Shown here piece by piece: positions 1 to 7,329 of a DNA stretch of 64,000 nucleotides. Position 1 is the stretch's first letter. Every line of letters starts with the position of its first letter. Under the pieces are notes generated by a model. That model was not told the origin of the DNA and did no database searches. It saw only the letters and a program-made list of their open reading frames with translations. The position numbers and the translations under genes were made by a program. This DNA comes from Sideroxydans sp. (GTDB taxonomy: Bacteria > Pseudomonadota > Gammaproteobacteria > Burkholderiales > Gallionellaceae), in NCBI GenBank assembly GCA_027310665.1, contig DAIDAJ010000005.1:1-64000 (forward strand), in the 5' to 3' direction.

Positions 1-1
1 T

Positions 2-163
2 TCCACCGGCTCGCAAAGCAGCGGGGTGTTGATGTCCATGGCCAGGGCGGACGGCTTGATGGTGATCCCGTCAGACAGCACCGGGCTGGCAGAGGGCGAG
101 CAGGTCACTGTGCAATTGCTGGACGGCACAGTCTTTCAGGAAGAGATCGGGTACAGGGAGTAA
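2..163 (+). CDS. moeA: Molybdopterin molybdenumtransferase MoeA, C-terminal end (partial)
   Basis: The window opens inside this gene; 53 residues and the TAA stop are visible. The visible part has the TGSQSSGVLMSMARADGL signature of the MoeA C-terminal domain, followed by the small beta-barrel domain IV (GEQVTVQLLDG). MoeA inserts molybdate into adenylated molybdopterin in the cytoplasm, the step after MogA. The next gene, mogA, starts 2 bp downstream, so the two very likely share an mRNA. The 5' part lies outside the window. Confidence 0.85.
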   Translation, partial: STGSQSSGVLMSMARADGLMVIPSDSTGLAEGEQVTVQLLDGTVFQEEIGYRE

Positions 164-165
164 GT

Positions 166-711
166 ATGAGCATCGCACGCATCGGTATTGTGACCATCTC
201 GGACCGCGCCAGTCGCGGCGAGTACGAAGACAAGGGAGGGCCGGCGATGCGGGCGTGGTTCACGCGCGTGTTGACCTGTCCGTGGGAAGCTGTGGCGAGG
301 GTGATACCCGATGAACAGGCGCTGATCGAGGCGACCCTCATCGAATTGAGCGATGTCGCTGGCTGCAGCCTCATCGTCACCACAGGCGGTACCGGCCCGG
401 CTTTGCGCGATGTGACGCCGGAAGCAACCGAGGCGGTGTGCGAGAAGATGCTGCCAGGTTTCGGTGAGCAGATGCGCGCGGCATCGCTGAAATTCGTGCT
501 GACTGCCATCTTGTCGCGGCAGACGGCTGGGGTGCGCGGCAAGTGCCTGATCCTCAACCTGCCGGGAAAGCCTTCCTCGATAGACGATTGCCTGAATGCG
601 GTGTTTCCGGCTGTCCCCTATTGCATCGACCTGATCGAGGGGGCGTACCTGGAATCCGATCCCGAACAGTGCAAGGTATTCCGTCCGGCGCACGCCGTGC
701 GTCAAAAGTAA
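166..711 (+). CDS. mog: Molybdopterin adenylyltransferase MogA
   Basis: 181 residues, the usual MogA length. It activates molybdopterin by adenylation before MoeA inserts molybdenum. Family marks are the N-terminal IGIVTISDRAS strand, the TTGGTGPALRDVTPEAT loop (residues about 69-85), which forms the nucleotide/pterin site, and NLPGKPSSI near residue 128. The ATG follows the moeA stop by two bases, with GGGAG just upstream as ribosome binding site. Translational coupling with moeA is likely. Nothing unusual was seen. Confidence 0.93.
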   Translation: MSIARIGIVTISDRASRGEYEDKGGPAMRAWFTRVLTCPWEAVARVIPDEQALIEATLIELSDVAGCSLIVTTGGTGPALRDVTPEATEAVCEKMLPGFGEQMRAASLKFVLTAILSRQTAGVRGKCLILNLPGKPSSIDDCLNAVFPAVPYCIDLIEGAYLESDPEQCKVFRPAHAVRQK

Positions 712-778
712 GAGGCGCCAGGGATATCAAGAACCGATGGCCGGGAGCCGTGATTTGGCGAAATGCCCGGCGGCGTCC

Positions 779-1231
779 TTATTTTTTGTTCAAGTGGACT
801 TTGAAGAAAGTTTGAATCGAATCAAACTTTTCAGGAGTAGGGAACTGGCCCTTGTGAAACACGAACTGCTGTTGCTTGCCCGCGCCATCCAGACCCGAAA
901 TGCCGAAAGTCTTTCCCGAATAGTCGGGGAAGTAGCGCAAGTTCTTCACCAGATTAACCTGGGTGCCGTTACGCTGGACCAGGCCAAGGTTCTCGTCCGT
1001 TACCTTGAGTGATATCGGCGCAGAGGGTAGAAGCATCAGCCTGGTTTTGAATACGCGGTTAAACCCGGCGATAAAAAAGAAGCAGGTCAGGAAGAAGAAC
1101 AGATAGCCCATGTTGTGGTCTTCGTCGTACCAGAAGCCGGCAGCAATCGAGGCCAGCGCGACCACAGTTGGAATGTACAGCAACAGATCCCAAACCATTC
1201 CTTTGCGATCGGGCACCAAATCGAAATTCAT
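779..1231 (-). CDS. Small membrane protein of unknown function, last gene of the left cytochrome operon
   Basis: About 150 residues. Two hydrophobic helices lie near the N-terminus (LLLYIPTVVALASIAAGFW and a second ending FFFLTCFFFIAGF), followed by a soluble beta-rich tail of about 90 residues that looks PH-like (inference). No cofactor motif is visible. I placed the start at MNFDLVPDRKG because AAGGAG lies just before it, with a short 3-base gap; an ATG 12 bases upstream and longer starts back to about 1324 are possible. It is the last gene of the minus-strand set with the thioredoxin-like lipoprotein and the CcoN-like fragment, so a role in the same respiratory system is plausible but unproven. 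Confidence 0.6.
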   Translation of the reverse strand: MNFDLVPDRKGMVWDLLLYIPTVVALASIAAGFWYDEDHNMGYLFFFLTCFFFIAGFNRVFKTRLMLLPSAPISLKVTDENLGLVQRNGTQVNLVKNLRYFPDYSGKTFGISGLDGAGKQQQFVFHKGQFPTPEKFDSIQTFFKVHLNKK

Positions 1232-1320
1232 CGTCTCCTTCATGAGCTGTCTACCGTATTCTGTTCGTATTGTATTTGCAGCAGCAACCGGACTTGGCCG
1301 ATTGCCTCGCATGACAATTT

Positions 1321-1818
1321 TCAATTGATCGTTTTCAACGCACTGTCCATTTCACCGAGCAGCATCCTGCCGGCTTGTTCAAACTGAACGACGCCATGCT
1401 TGTCGATGATGAAGGTCCAGGGGTCGCCCATGACTCTATAGGCTTTGTACGCTTGGGGATTGGCATATTGGTCTATGTGGATAAATATGATTTTGTCCTG
1501 ATACTGATCCATGACGCCCTTCAGCATTTGAAGCTGCTGGTCGCAATTGGTACAGTGTCCCGGCGTGGCAAATTCCAATACGATAGGCTTGCCCGTCAGC
1601 AACGCCTTATCAACCGAATATTGATACATGCGAGGATCCGGCTGGCGATAAGTCGTGACTTTACTGAAGTTTCCGTCGGCGTCTGCCAGGGTTTTGGTGG
1701 GCAAACTCGGCGCATGCATCCCCACGGCGAAGCCGGCAGACAAGTTCTGTTCGCAGCCACTGACCAGGCCCACGAGAGCCAGTCCAAAGCTTGCCGACAG
1801 GAACTTCAGTTTCTTCAT
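1321..1818 (-). CDS. Thioredoxin-fold lipoprotein, cytochrome-operon associated
   Basis: 165 residues with a lipoprotein signal (lipobox LVSGC, about residues 18-22). A thioredoxin-like domain follows, with a CTNC active-site motif and downstream FIIDKHGVVQFEQAG, the strand pair that carries the usual thioredoxin substrate-binding region. It probably reduces or oxidises thiols in the periplasm, for example apocytochrome CXXCH motifs or a copper-site chaperone; the substrate is inferred from context only. Its ATG overlaps the stop of the CcoN-like gene upstream (ATGA), so the two are translationally coupled. Confidence 0.75.
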   Translation of the reverse strand: MKKLKFLSASFGLALVGLVSGCEQNLSAGFAVGMHAPSLPTKTLADADGNFSKVTTYRQPDPRMYQYSVDKALLTGKPIVLEFATPGHCTNCDQQLQMLKGVMDQYQDKIIFIHIDQYANPQAYKAYRVMGDPWTFIIDKHGVVQFEQAGRMLLGEMDSALKTIN

Positions 1819-2333
1819 GATGGTTTTTTCCAACCGACCTTGGTTGTTTTATACAAGTTGTAGCCCCAGATGATGTTTGCAGTCAGCACCAGCATTCCAA
1901 ACATCCCGACAAAGGCCAGCAGATGACTCACTACTTTTTCGGTGTTTTCGCCTGTACTCAGGCCGCCGATCAGTCCTGCTGAAAGGAAGAAAACCACCAT
2001 GCCGATCAATCCGAAGTTATGCATCCAGAAGTGTATCTTCACCAGACGCACGCTGTATATCTGACGGCGGGAAACCGTAGGGACGACATAGTATAAAGCG
2101 GCGAATATCGCCATTTCAACCCATCCCAACAGGTTGATGTGGCCGTGCGCCAGCGTGATCAGGCGTCCGTGCGCGCTATAGTCCACAAAGTAGCGGAAGG
2201 CCGGGACGCCGCCCATGACCGCTCCCCACGTGAAGCCGATAATGCTGTAAATAATGCACGCGTAGACGAACCATAAAAGGTATTTGTTAAACTCTTCAAG
2301 TTGTGCGGGGCTGTGCTCAATGCTTTGCTTCAT
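1815..2333 (-). CDS. Half-size CcoN/NorB-like heme-copper oxidase subunit I protein
   Basis: 172 residues with four or five transmembrane helices. It matches only part of a cbb3/NorB subunit I: the segment AHGHINLLGWVEMAIFAALY corresponds to helix X, where an HxH pair normally binds both hemes, and IYSVRLVKIHFWMHNFG to the following helices. The Cu(B) histidines and the catalytic tyrosine are absent, so it cannot be an oxidase alone. It might bind a b-type heme or pack against the main CcoN. A paralogue lies at 16591-17112. Its start overlaps the end of the cytochrome gene upstream by 17 bases. Confidence 0.7.
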   Translation of the reverse strand: MKQSIEHSPAQLEEFNKYLLWFVYACIIYSIIGFTWGAVMGGVPAFRYFVDYSAHGRLITLAHGHINLLGWVEMAIFAALYYVVPTVSRRQIYSVRLVKIHFWMHNFGLIGMVVFFLSAGLIGGLSTGENTEKVVSHLLAFVGMFGMLVLTANIIWGYNLYKTTKVGWKKPS

Positions 2334-2898
2334 GTTGCTCCTCTTGTGGTTTTGTTTTCATCCAATCGCGAATATCCTTGTACTGGGCTCGCCAACCGTC
2401 CGGCGCCCACATGTCCAGCATGGCATCGATAAAACTTGAATCGCCCTTGGGCGGTACAAAAGATGAAGAAGAACCTTGGTCGGATTTCAGTTCAGACAGG
2501 AAGACGGCCATGGTGCGCAATTCCGCGTCCGGAAGCTCGGATACATAAGCCGCGTCCTTGGGAGGCGCTCCGTGATCCATGGTTTTGGAACCGTAAACCT
2601 GCTCCGGTTTTTTGAGGAAAGCATAGAAGTAATCGACATCGTGCTTTGAACCCAGGCCGTCGAGGCTGACGCCCATGCTCGTGCCGCTGCCAACTGCCCT
2701 ATGGCAGGTATAGCAGTCTCTTTGCTGGTATATCTGGTAACCGCGCAAACCCTCATCTGAAAAAACAAAGTGAGTCAGAATCGGGAATAATGGTTTGTCA
2801 GAGTTGCGCCTGATGGACTCCAGGACAGTAAAATTTATCACCGTAACAACGACGAGTAGCGCAACTATCCCAAAAAGGATCTTTTCTCCTTTTTTCAT
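2317..2898 (-). CDS. Membrane-anchored monoheme cytochrome c
   Basis: 193 residues: an N-terminal uncleaved anchor after MKKGEK, then a periplasmic cytochrome c domain with one CYTCH heme site at about residue 62 and a possible methionine ligand further on. The acidic/charged C-terminus ends in a histidine-rich tail. It resembles the anchored cytochrome c subunits of cbb3 and NorC enzymes and probably passes electrons to the oxidase encoded divergently. The start MK[KR]GEK is shared with the cytochrome at 8963-9445, so the two are likely paralogues. A CATAAT box about 20 bases before the ATG may be its -10 element. Confidence 0.8.
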   Translation of the reverse strand: MKKGEKILFGIVALLVVVTVINFTVLESIRRNSDKPLFPILTHFVFSDEGLRGYQIYQQRDCYTCHRAVGSGTSMGVSLDGLGSKHDVDYFYAFLKKPEQVYGSKTMDHGAPPKDAAYVSELPDAELRTMAVFLSELKSDQGSSSSFVPPKGDSSFIDAMLDMWAPDGWRAQYKDIRDWMKTKPQEEQHEAKH

Positions 2899-2956
2899 GT
2901 TTCTCCAATCTTGCCACCATTATGAATTCATGCAGTGCGTACTTGCCAGGCAGAAA

Positions 2957-3000
2957 CTCAAAAAACAAAAAGATACTGACCAGTATATTAGATCAGTATC
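2957..3000 (-). terminator. Rho-independent terminator after the diheme cytochrome gene
   Basis: An 8 bp perfect stem (GATACTGA / TCAGTATC) with a 13-base loop lies just beyond the stop at 3059. On the minus strand it is followed by a T-rich run (TTTTTGTTTTTTG). It separates the 4061-3059 transcript from the 2898-779 operon. Further small palindromes (CGCCGGaaaCCGGCG and CTAACG/CGTTAG) sit between it and the stop codon. Confidence 0.75.
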
Positions 3001-3058
3001 CGTTTCACTTCCAGCGCCGGAAACCGGCGCCGGAAGAAGAAATGCCTAACGTCGGGCG

Positions 3059-3847
3059 TTAGCGAACTACTTTAAGCTTTTCCAGAACCGTCTGATTGCC
3101 GATTTCCGTTCCGTCTCCGACCGTGCTGTCAGGAGCTTGTGACAGGAAGGTGGCTACATCATTGATGTCGTCATCGGACAGGTTGTGGGCGACTTTCCGC
3201 ATTTGGCCCATCGGGTCATTGGTGCGTGTCGCGTCACGCCAGTCGGTCAACTGAGCCACCAGATACGTGTACTTCTGCTGGCCGATCTTCGGATACACAG
3301 GATCGGCACCGCGGCCGTTGTAGCCATGGCATGAAACGCACGCAGATATCTTGTCCTTTTCCGCCACGCCAGGACCATTGCGTCCGTAGCGAACAAGGAT
3401 CGAACCTTTGTAAGCCACGCCAATTTTTGTTCCGTCGGCTTGAAGCTGCTTCAGGTCGGAGAGTTCGGAATCTCTTGGGAAACTGTTTTCATAAGCAGCC
3501 AGATCGCGCCTGTCTTGCTCGCTAAGCGCTTTTGCAATGCCATTCATCTGTTGCATGATGTTGTCTGTGCGCTTGTCTTCAGCGAAATTCGTCAGTTGTT
3601 TGACAATATAGACATATCCGATGTTCGCAAGCCTGGGCGCTTTCATCGCATCTTGCCCCATCGCTTTATCGCCATGACAGGTCGCGCAAGCTGGCACGCT
3701 CCCATCGGCCTTGCCATTTTCGAAAATGTTTTTGCCGTTGGTCAAATTCACCGATACGGCGTTTCCTTCAGCCAGGCTAGCGCCTGAAAAAACCAGCATG
3801 GCGGCCGTCCCCAAACACGCCATCGCCAAATTCGATAATTTACGCAT
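3059..3847 (-). CDS. Periplasmic diheme cytochrome c (c4-like)
   Basis: 262 residues with a cleavable signal peptide (ends near GASLAEG). There are two cytochrome c domains with CATCH at about residue 54 and CVSCH near residue 168; each is followed by a candidate methionine ligand region (NIMQQMNGIA and DPMGQMRKVA). The repeat layout is that of cytochrome c4, a soluble electron carrier to terminal oxidases. The ATG at 3847 was chosen because GGGGGAGG precedes it. It is co-transcribed with the 34-residue micro-protein upstream and ends at its own terminator. Confidence 0.87.
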   Translation of the reverse strand: MRKLSNLAMACLGTAAMLVFSGASLAEGNAVSVNLTNGKNIFENGKADGSVPACATCHGDKAMGQDAMKAPRLANIGYVYIVKQLTNFAEDKRTDNIMQQMNGIAKALSEQDRRDLAAYENSFPRDSELSDLKQLQADGTKIGVAYKGSILVRYGRNGPGVAEKDKISACVSCHGYNGRGADPVYPKIGQQKYTYLVAQLTDWRDATRTNDPMGQMRKVAHNLSDDDINDVATFLSQAPDSTVGDGTEIGNQTVLEKLKVVR

Positions 3848-3956
3848 GTGCCTCCCCCTCAAATTATTAATTACCTGCAGCTTACGCAGGACAATGCCAT
3901 TTCATTCCTTATATACATATACGCGCCAAACAGCCGGATTCGGGCTCGGCCGATCT

Positions 3957-4061
3957 TTAAGAATGCTTTTTCATCAGAATAAAAGCCAAGCCGAACAAGA
4001 ACACGAAAATACCTGTGTACATAATAAGAACTTCGCTGGTAGTTACATCTGGCTCAAGCAT
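3957..4061 (-). CDS. 34-residue single-helix membrane micro-protein
   Basis: The ORF encodes 34 residues: an acidic N-terminus (MLEPDVTTSEV), one hydrophobic helix (LIMYTGIFVFLFGLAFILM) and a basic tail (KKHS). A strong ribosome binding site (AAGGAG, 7 bases before the ATG) supports translation. It is the first gene of the minus-strand transcript that includes the c4-like cytochrome. Small one-helix subunits such as CcoQ and CcoM stabilise cbb3 oxidases; this protein is of that general kind, but no sequence identity to either is claimed. Confidence 0.72.
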   Translation of the reverse strand: MLEPDVTTSEVLIMYTGIFVFLFGLAFILMKKHS

Positions 4062-4181
4062 GTGTATCTCCTTGATCAATCATGGTTATAAAAATATTCA
4101 CACTAAAAAATATACCCTTTCAGACGGCACGATATTAGCACCAAGAAATCCACGAAGCAATAGTGTTATTGGCCTCTTCTT

Positions 4182-4232
4182 ACGTTAAATATACGTTAAA
4201 TTAACGTTAAATTACAGTAAATCACGCTAAAT
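4182..4232 (+). repeat. Five helically phased ACGTTAAAT direct repeats (putative operator)
   Basis: ACGTTAAAT occurs exactly at 4182-4190, 4193-4201 and 4204-4212; ACAGTAAAT follows at 4214-4222 and ACGCTAAAT at 4224-4232. The steps are 11, 11, 10 and 10 bases, one DNA turn each, so all five sites face the same side of the helix. They end 23 bases before the -35 candidate at 4256. This is the pattern of a multi-copy activator or repressor site; the binding protein is unknown. Confidence 0.65.
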
Positions 4233-4255
4233 ACGTCGGATCGCAGATAATTCCC

Positions 4256-4285
4256 TTGACAAGTTGAGGGGATGGTAATTAACAT
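4256..4285 (+). promoter_or_regulatory. Candidate sigma70 promoter of the oxidase operon
   Basis: A perfect TTGACA (4256-4261) is followed 18 bases later by TAACAT (4280-4285, four of six consensus bases). The -10 is weak, which fits dependence on an activator bound at the phased repeats just upstream. The first gene starts at 4452. Confidence 0.4.
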
Positions 4286-4451
4286 CTGGAAAACAAAGTT
4301 CGCATTAAAAAATCATTGTTGGCGGAAACATCACAACTGTTTGATTTTTAAGTTTAAATGTAATACAGGTAAGGTTTGTCTGTATCTCGGAATCGTGGAG
4401 TGCCCGGTTTTTTTGGTAAGTTTTGATTTTTGATAATTTAAGGGGGGGGTC

Positions 4452-4727
4452 ATGAGTACAAAGAAAAAATCTCTATCCATTTGGCTGATTCTTGTGAGCG
4501 GGATGCTGACAGGGATGGGTAATGGCAGCGTTTTCGGCGCGACTTTAATGTGCTTGATGGGGCGCGGGGGGTTTAGTAACTGGGGCGGATTTGCGTGGAC
4601 GGCATATGACCCATCGACCTTCACCGGGTTTATCGATCAGGCGATGATCGTTTTCGGCATTGCATTTTGCGGAATTCTGTATGTTGGCTTGAATCGCCAC
4701 TACAAGTTGGAGAGCGGCGCTGCCTAG
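4452..4727 (+). CDS. Two-helix membrane protein of unknown function, first gene of the oxidase operon
   Basis: 91 residues with two predicted helices (IWLILVSGMLTGMGNGSVFG and MIVFGIAFCGILYVGLN) joined by a glycine/tryptophan-rich loop (GRGGFSNWGGFAW). A G-rich ribosome binding site directly precedes the ATG. It is not recognised. It lies first in the transcript, followed by the micro-protein gene and ccoN, so it is probably a small subunit or assembly factor of the oxidase. Confidence 0.7.
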   Translation: MSTKKKSLSIWLILVSGMLTGMGNGSVFGATLMCLMGRGGFSNWGGFAWTAYDPSTFTGFIDQAMIVFGIAFCGILYVGLNRHYKLESGAA

Positions 4728-4784
4728 TTTGAGGCGCGGTCTCTGTAATATCTGTTGAATTGTTAATTATTTGAGGGGTGTGCT

Positions 4785-4892
4785 ATGGCTTTAATTGCGG
4801 GTTCATTGGGCGTGCTATTAGCGTTTTCGAGCATGTTGCTCTCGTGGTACATACTTGTTCCACATGATGACGACAGTGGCGATAATCACTAA
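4785..4892 (+). CDS. 35-residue single-helix membrane micro-protein
   Basis: 35 residues: one hydrophobic helix from the N-terminus (ALIAGSLGVLLAFSSMLLSW) and an acidic, histidine-ending tail (HDDDSGDNH). The ribosome binding site GAGGGG stands 7 bases before the ATG. It lies 57 bases after the two-helix protein and 24 bases before ccoN. Size and position fit a CcoQ-type small subunit, but it lacks a recognisable CcoQ sequence. The acidic tail could bind metal (speculation). Confidence 0.68.
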   Translation: MALIAGSLGVLLAFSSMLLSWYILVPHDDDSGDNH

Positions 4893-4916
4893 TTTTTCGA
4901 GTTGAGGGGGAGTAAC

Positions 4917-6323
4917 ATGCTTAAGTATCTATTTGCAAAAAACGAAGACATACCGGCCGGTTCGGCTGCTGTGTTCTTCGGATTTTCGGCGATTATCTGG
5001 TTCGTGATCGGTACCGGGTTGGGTTCATTCAATGCGGCGAAACTTGCATTCCCGGACTTTGTGACCGGGAATATCTATTTCGCCTTTGGCCATATGCGCC
5101 AAGTGCACGTGATGGCCGTTATTTTTGGCTGGATCTCGATGGCGTTTGCCATGGCCATGATGTACATCACGCCGGCCTTGGGTAACACCAAGTTGTGGTC
5201 AGAAAAGCTGGGTTTGTGGAACTGCTTGCTGTGGAACGTGGGCTTGACGCTCGGTCTGACGGTTTTGTGGGCAGGCATCACTTCCGGTCGTGAATACTCC
5301 GACTTCCCCTGGCCAGTGGATTTGTACCTGGCTTTCTTTGTTTTTATTCCGCTGGCAGTCAATGTCTGGATGACGATTCTGAATCGTCGCACTCAAGGTA
5401 TTTACACCACGAACTGGTTCTTCGCCGCGGCCGTATTTATGGTCATCATCGTGTTCCTGGTCGGTAACTCTCCCGAGTTCTTCCACCTGACCGGTCTGAC
5501 CGAGGCTTATCTGACCTGGTGGTTCGCGCACAACGTGCTGGGGCTCTGGATCACTCCGGTGGCTGCCGCGATCGCGTATTACACCATTCCTAAAGTGACG
5601 GGAAATCCGCTGTACTCGCACCGTATCGGCCACTTGCACTTCTGGTCTGTTGTGGTGTTCTACTCCACCCCCGCTGCGCACCACCTGATGTCGGCGCCTT
5701 TGCCGGAGTGGCTGAAGTCCTTCGCTTCGGTCGAGGGTGTGCTGATCCTGGTGCCCGCGATTGCGTTCGTATCGAACATCATGCTGACCATGAAGGGCAA
5801 GTGGCATATGTTCGTCGAGAATATCGAGGTTCGTTTCACCATCACCGGCTGTCTGATGGCTATTCCGCTGAACATGCAAGGCGGTTTCCAGCAAACTCGC
5901 GCGATCAACTGGTATATCCACGGAACAGGCTGGATCGTTGCTCACGCGCACCTGGCGTTGCTCGGATTCTCAACCTTCCTGGAAGCTGCTGCCGTTTATC
6001 TTGGCTTGCAGACCATCATGAAGCGCAAATTGTATTCCCTGACGCTGGCCAATATGCACTTCTGGCTCTTGCTGATCGGTTTCTCAATTTACTGGGTTTC
6101 CATGACGATCGCCGGCCTGATTCAGGGCGCGGGCAAGATCTACGAGGTTCCGTATATCGACGTGGTTATTGCTGAGCACCCATACATGATCGCCCGTTGG
6201 ATTGGCGGTACCCTGGTCTTCACTGGCAACGTTCTGTGGCTGTACAACATGTGGATGACGGCACGCAAAGGAACCGAAGTACCGGAAGGCCGTATGCCGC
6301 ATGAACTGGGATACGAGCGTTAA
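4917..6323 (+). CDS. ccoN: cbb3-type cytochrome c oxidase subunit I-like protein (atypical CcoN)
   Basis: 468 residues, 12 or so helices. It is the catalytic subunit of a C-type heme-copper oxidase, reducing O2 at a heme b3/Cu(B) site. Visible ligands are H59 or H64 (HMRQVH) for low-spin heme, H205 (WWFAHN) and H255/H256 (AAHH) for Cu(B), and H343/H345 (HAHL) for the hemes. Tyr249 lies six residues before the HH pair, where cbb3 enzymes carry the cross-linked catalytic tyrosine. The glutamate-rich motifs of NorB are missing. The start was set at MLKYLF because GGGGGAG precedes it. Sequence outside the motifs diverges from standard CcoN, hence atypical. Confidence 0.85.
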   Translation: MLKYLFAKNEDIPAGSAAVFFGFSAIIWFVIGTGLGSFNAAKLAFPDFVTGNIYFAFGHMRQVHVMAVIFGWISMAFAMAMMYITPALGNTKLWSEKLGLWNCLLWNVGLTLGLTVLWAGITSGREYSDFPWPVDLYLAFFVFIPLAVNVWMTILNRRTQGIYTTNWFFAAAVFMVIIVFLVGNSPEFFHLTGLTEAYLTWWFAHNVLGLWITPVAAAIAYYTIPKVTGNPLYSHRIGHLHFWSVVVFYSTPAAHHLMSAPLPEWLKSFASVEGVLILVPAIAFVSNIMLTMKGKWHMFVENIEVRFTITGCLMAIPLNMQGGFQQTRAINWYIHGTGWIVAHAHLALLGFSTFLEAAAVYLGLQTIMKRKLYSLTLANMHFWLLLIGFSIYWVSMTIAGLIQGAGKIYEVPYIDVVIAEHPYMIARWIGGTLVFTGNVLWLYNMWMTARKGTEVPEGRMPHELGYER

Positions 6324-6356
6324 TATTGGCCAGTGTAAAATTTAGGGAGAGTAAGC

Positions 6357-7313
6357 ATGGCTGGATTTAGAGAATATAAGGTTGGATCGAGGCTATTCGC
6401 GTTAGCGTTTGGTGGCTCGATGACCATTACGTTGTTTTTTCCGAGCATCAATATCGCCTCGGTGTCTTCAACTGATGTGGCACTTTCAAAGCAACTGGCA
6501 GTGGGCCATGAAACTGGCTTCAACCTGGAGGATCCGTTTCTGCAGGGCAAAAACAAGCCTGTTGTTGTTGCACTGAAGGCTGACCCGAAAACCGGTCAGC
6601 CGCTCGCGGATGCGATCTCGGTTTTCGTGTACCAGCCGGGAACGACGTTCCCTGCCGGTATATTGCATCCCCGCATCTTGGGTCAGGGCATCGAGCAGTT
6701 GAGCGTAGAGCAGGGTCACATCACTGACGCGCAAAAAGCCTATGGTGCGGTCTTTACCGTAAGCAAGGGGACGTATCAGGGTAAAGAGTTCAGCTTCATC
6801 GACAATCTGACCGCAACCAAGGGCTGGATGCCGGCCGACGTGATGCACGCGGCCAAGGATGAGGACATTTCTCATGCGGGCGCTGGCAAGACGTATTTTG
6901 TGCGCGAAGGTTGCTGGTGGTGCCACACGCTGCTTCCAGAGCAGACGCAGGACTGGCAGGTATTCGGTGCGCCCCCGATGCTGGGTGACTTCAACGGTGA
7001 GTCGCCAACCGCATTCGGCTCAGACCGGAAGGCTCCCGACCTGATGCACGTCGGTTCCCGTAACTCGTCCAAAGAGTGGCTGATGATGCACTTCTTTAAT
7101 CCGCGCTTGGTGCAACCGCATTCAATCATGCCGCGCTTCGACTATCTGTGGGGAGAAAAGGACGCATCCGGCAACAAGATCGATTACGACAAATGGCGTG
7201 CCGAATACGACGATTATCGTGAGGGCAAGCGTGTATCTCCTCCGGAGGTTCCGGCTTATGCCAGCGATTCCGAAATCCGCAGTCTGATTGACTTCATGCT
7301 GAGTCTGAAGTAA
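6357..7313 (+). CDS. ccoO: CcoO-like membrane-anchored monoheme cytochrome c
   Basis: 318 residues: an N-terminal anchor (FALAFGGSMTITLFFPSI), a periplasmic insert of about 130 residues, then a CcoO-type heme domain with CWWCH at about residue 186, a GSDRKAPDL region and the SIMPRFDYLW methionine-ligand segment near residue 257. The order EGCWWCH, then PDL.HVG.R, then PRLVQPHSIMP is the CcoO pattern. It receives electrons from soluble cytochrome c and passes them to CcoN. The insert before the heme site is not part of standard CcoO. It lies 33 bases after ccoN. Confidence 0.83.
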   Translation: MAGFREYKVGSRLFALAFGGSMTITLFFPSINIASVSSTDVALSKQLAVGHETGFNLEDPFLQGKNKPVVVALKADPKTGQPLADAISVFVYQPGTTFPAGILHPRILGQGIEQLSVEQGHITDAQKAYGAVFTVSKGTYQGKEFSFIDNLTATKGWMPADVMHAAKDEDISHAGAGKTYFVREGCWWCHTLLPEQTQDWQVFGAPPMLGDFNGESPTAFGSDRKAPDLMHVGSRNSSKEWLMMHFFNPRLVQPHSIMPRFDYLWGEKDASGNKIDYDKWRAEYDDYREGKRVSPPEVPAYASDSEIRSLIDFMLSLK

Positions 7314-7329
7314 CGAGGAGGATATAAAA

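Larger units (their letters stand above)
4062..4451 (+). promoter_or_regulatory. Divergent control region between the two oxidase transcripts
   Basis: A 390 bp AT-rich region with no ORF that I can support. It must contain the promoters for the minus-strand cytochrome transcript (start 4061) and the plus-strand oxidase operon (start 4452). It contains the phased repeats and the promoter candidate listed separately. The minus-strand promoter could use the TATATT at about 4110-4115, but no good -35 box was found. Between the promoter candidate and the first gene there is a leader of about 165 bases without evident structure. Confidence 0.6.

Noticed and set aside
4917-6323. Nitric oxide reductase NorB
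   Set aside because: NorB glutamates after the first Cu(B) histidine are missing, while the cbb3-type tyrosine is present; CcoO-like and CcoG-like partners also fit an oxidase.
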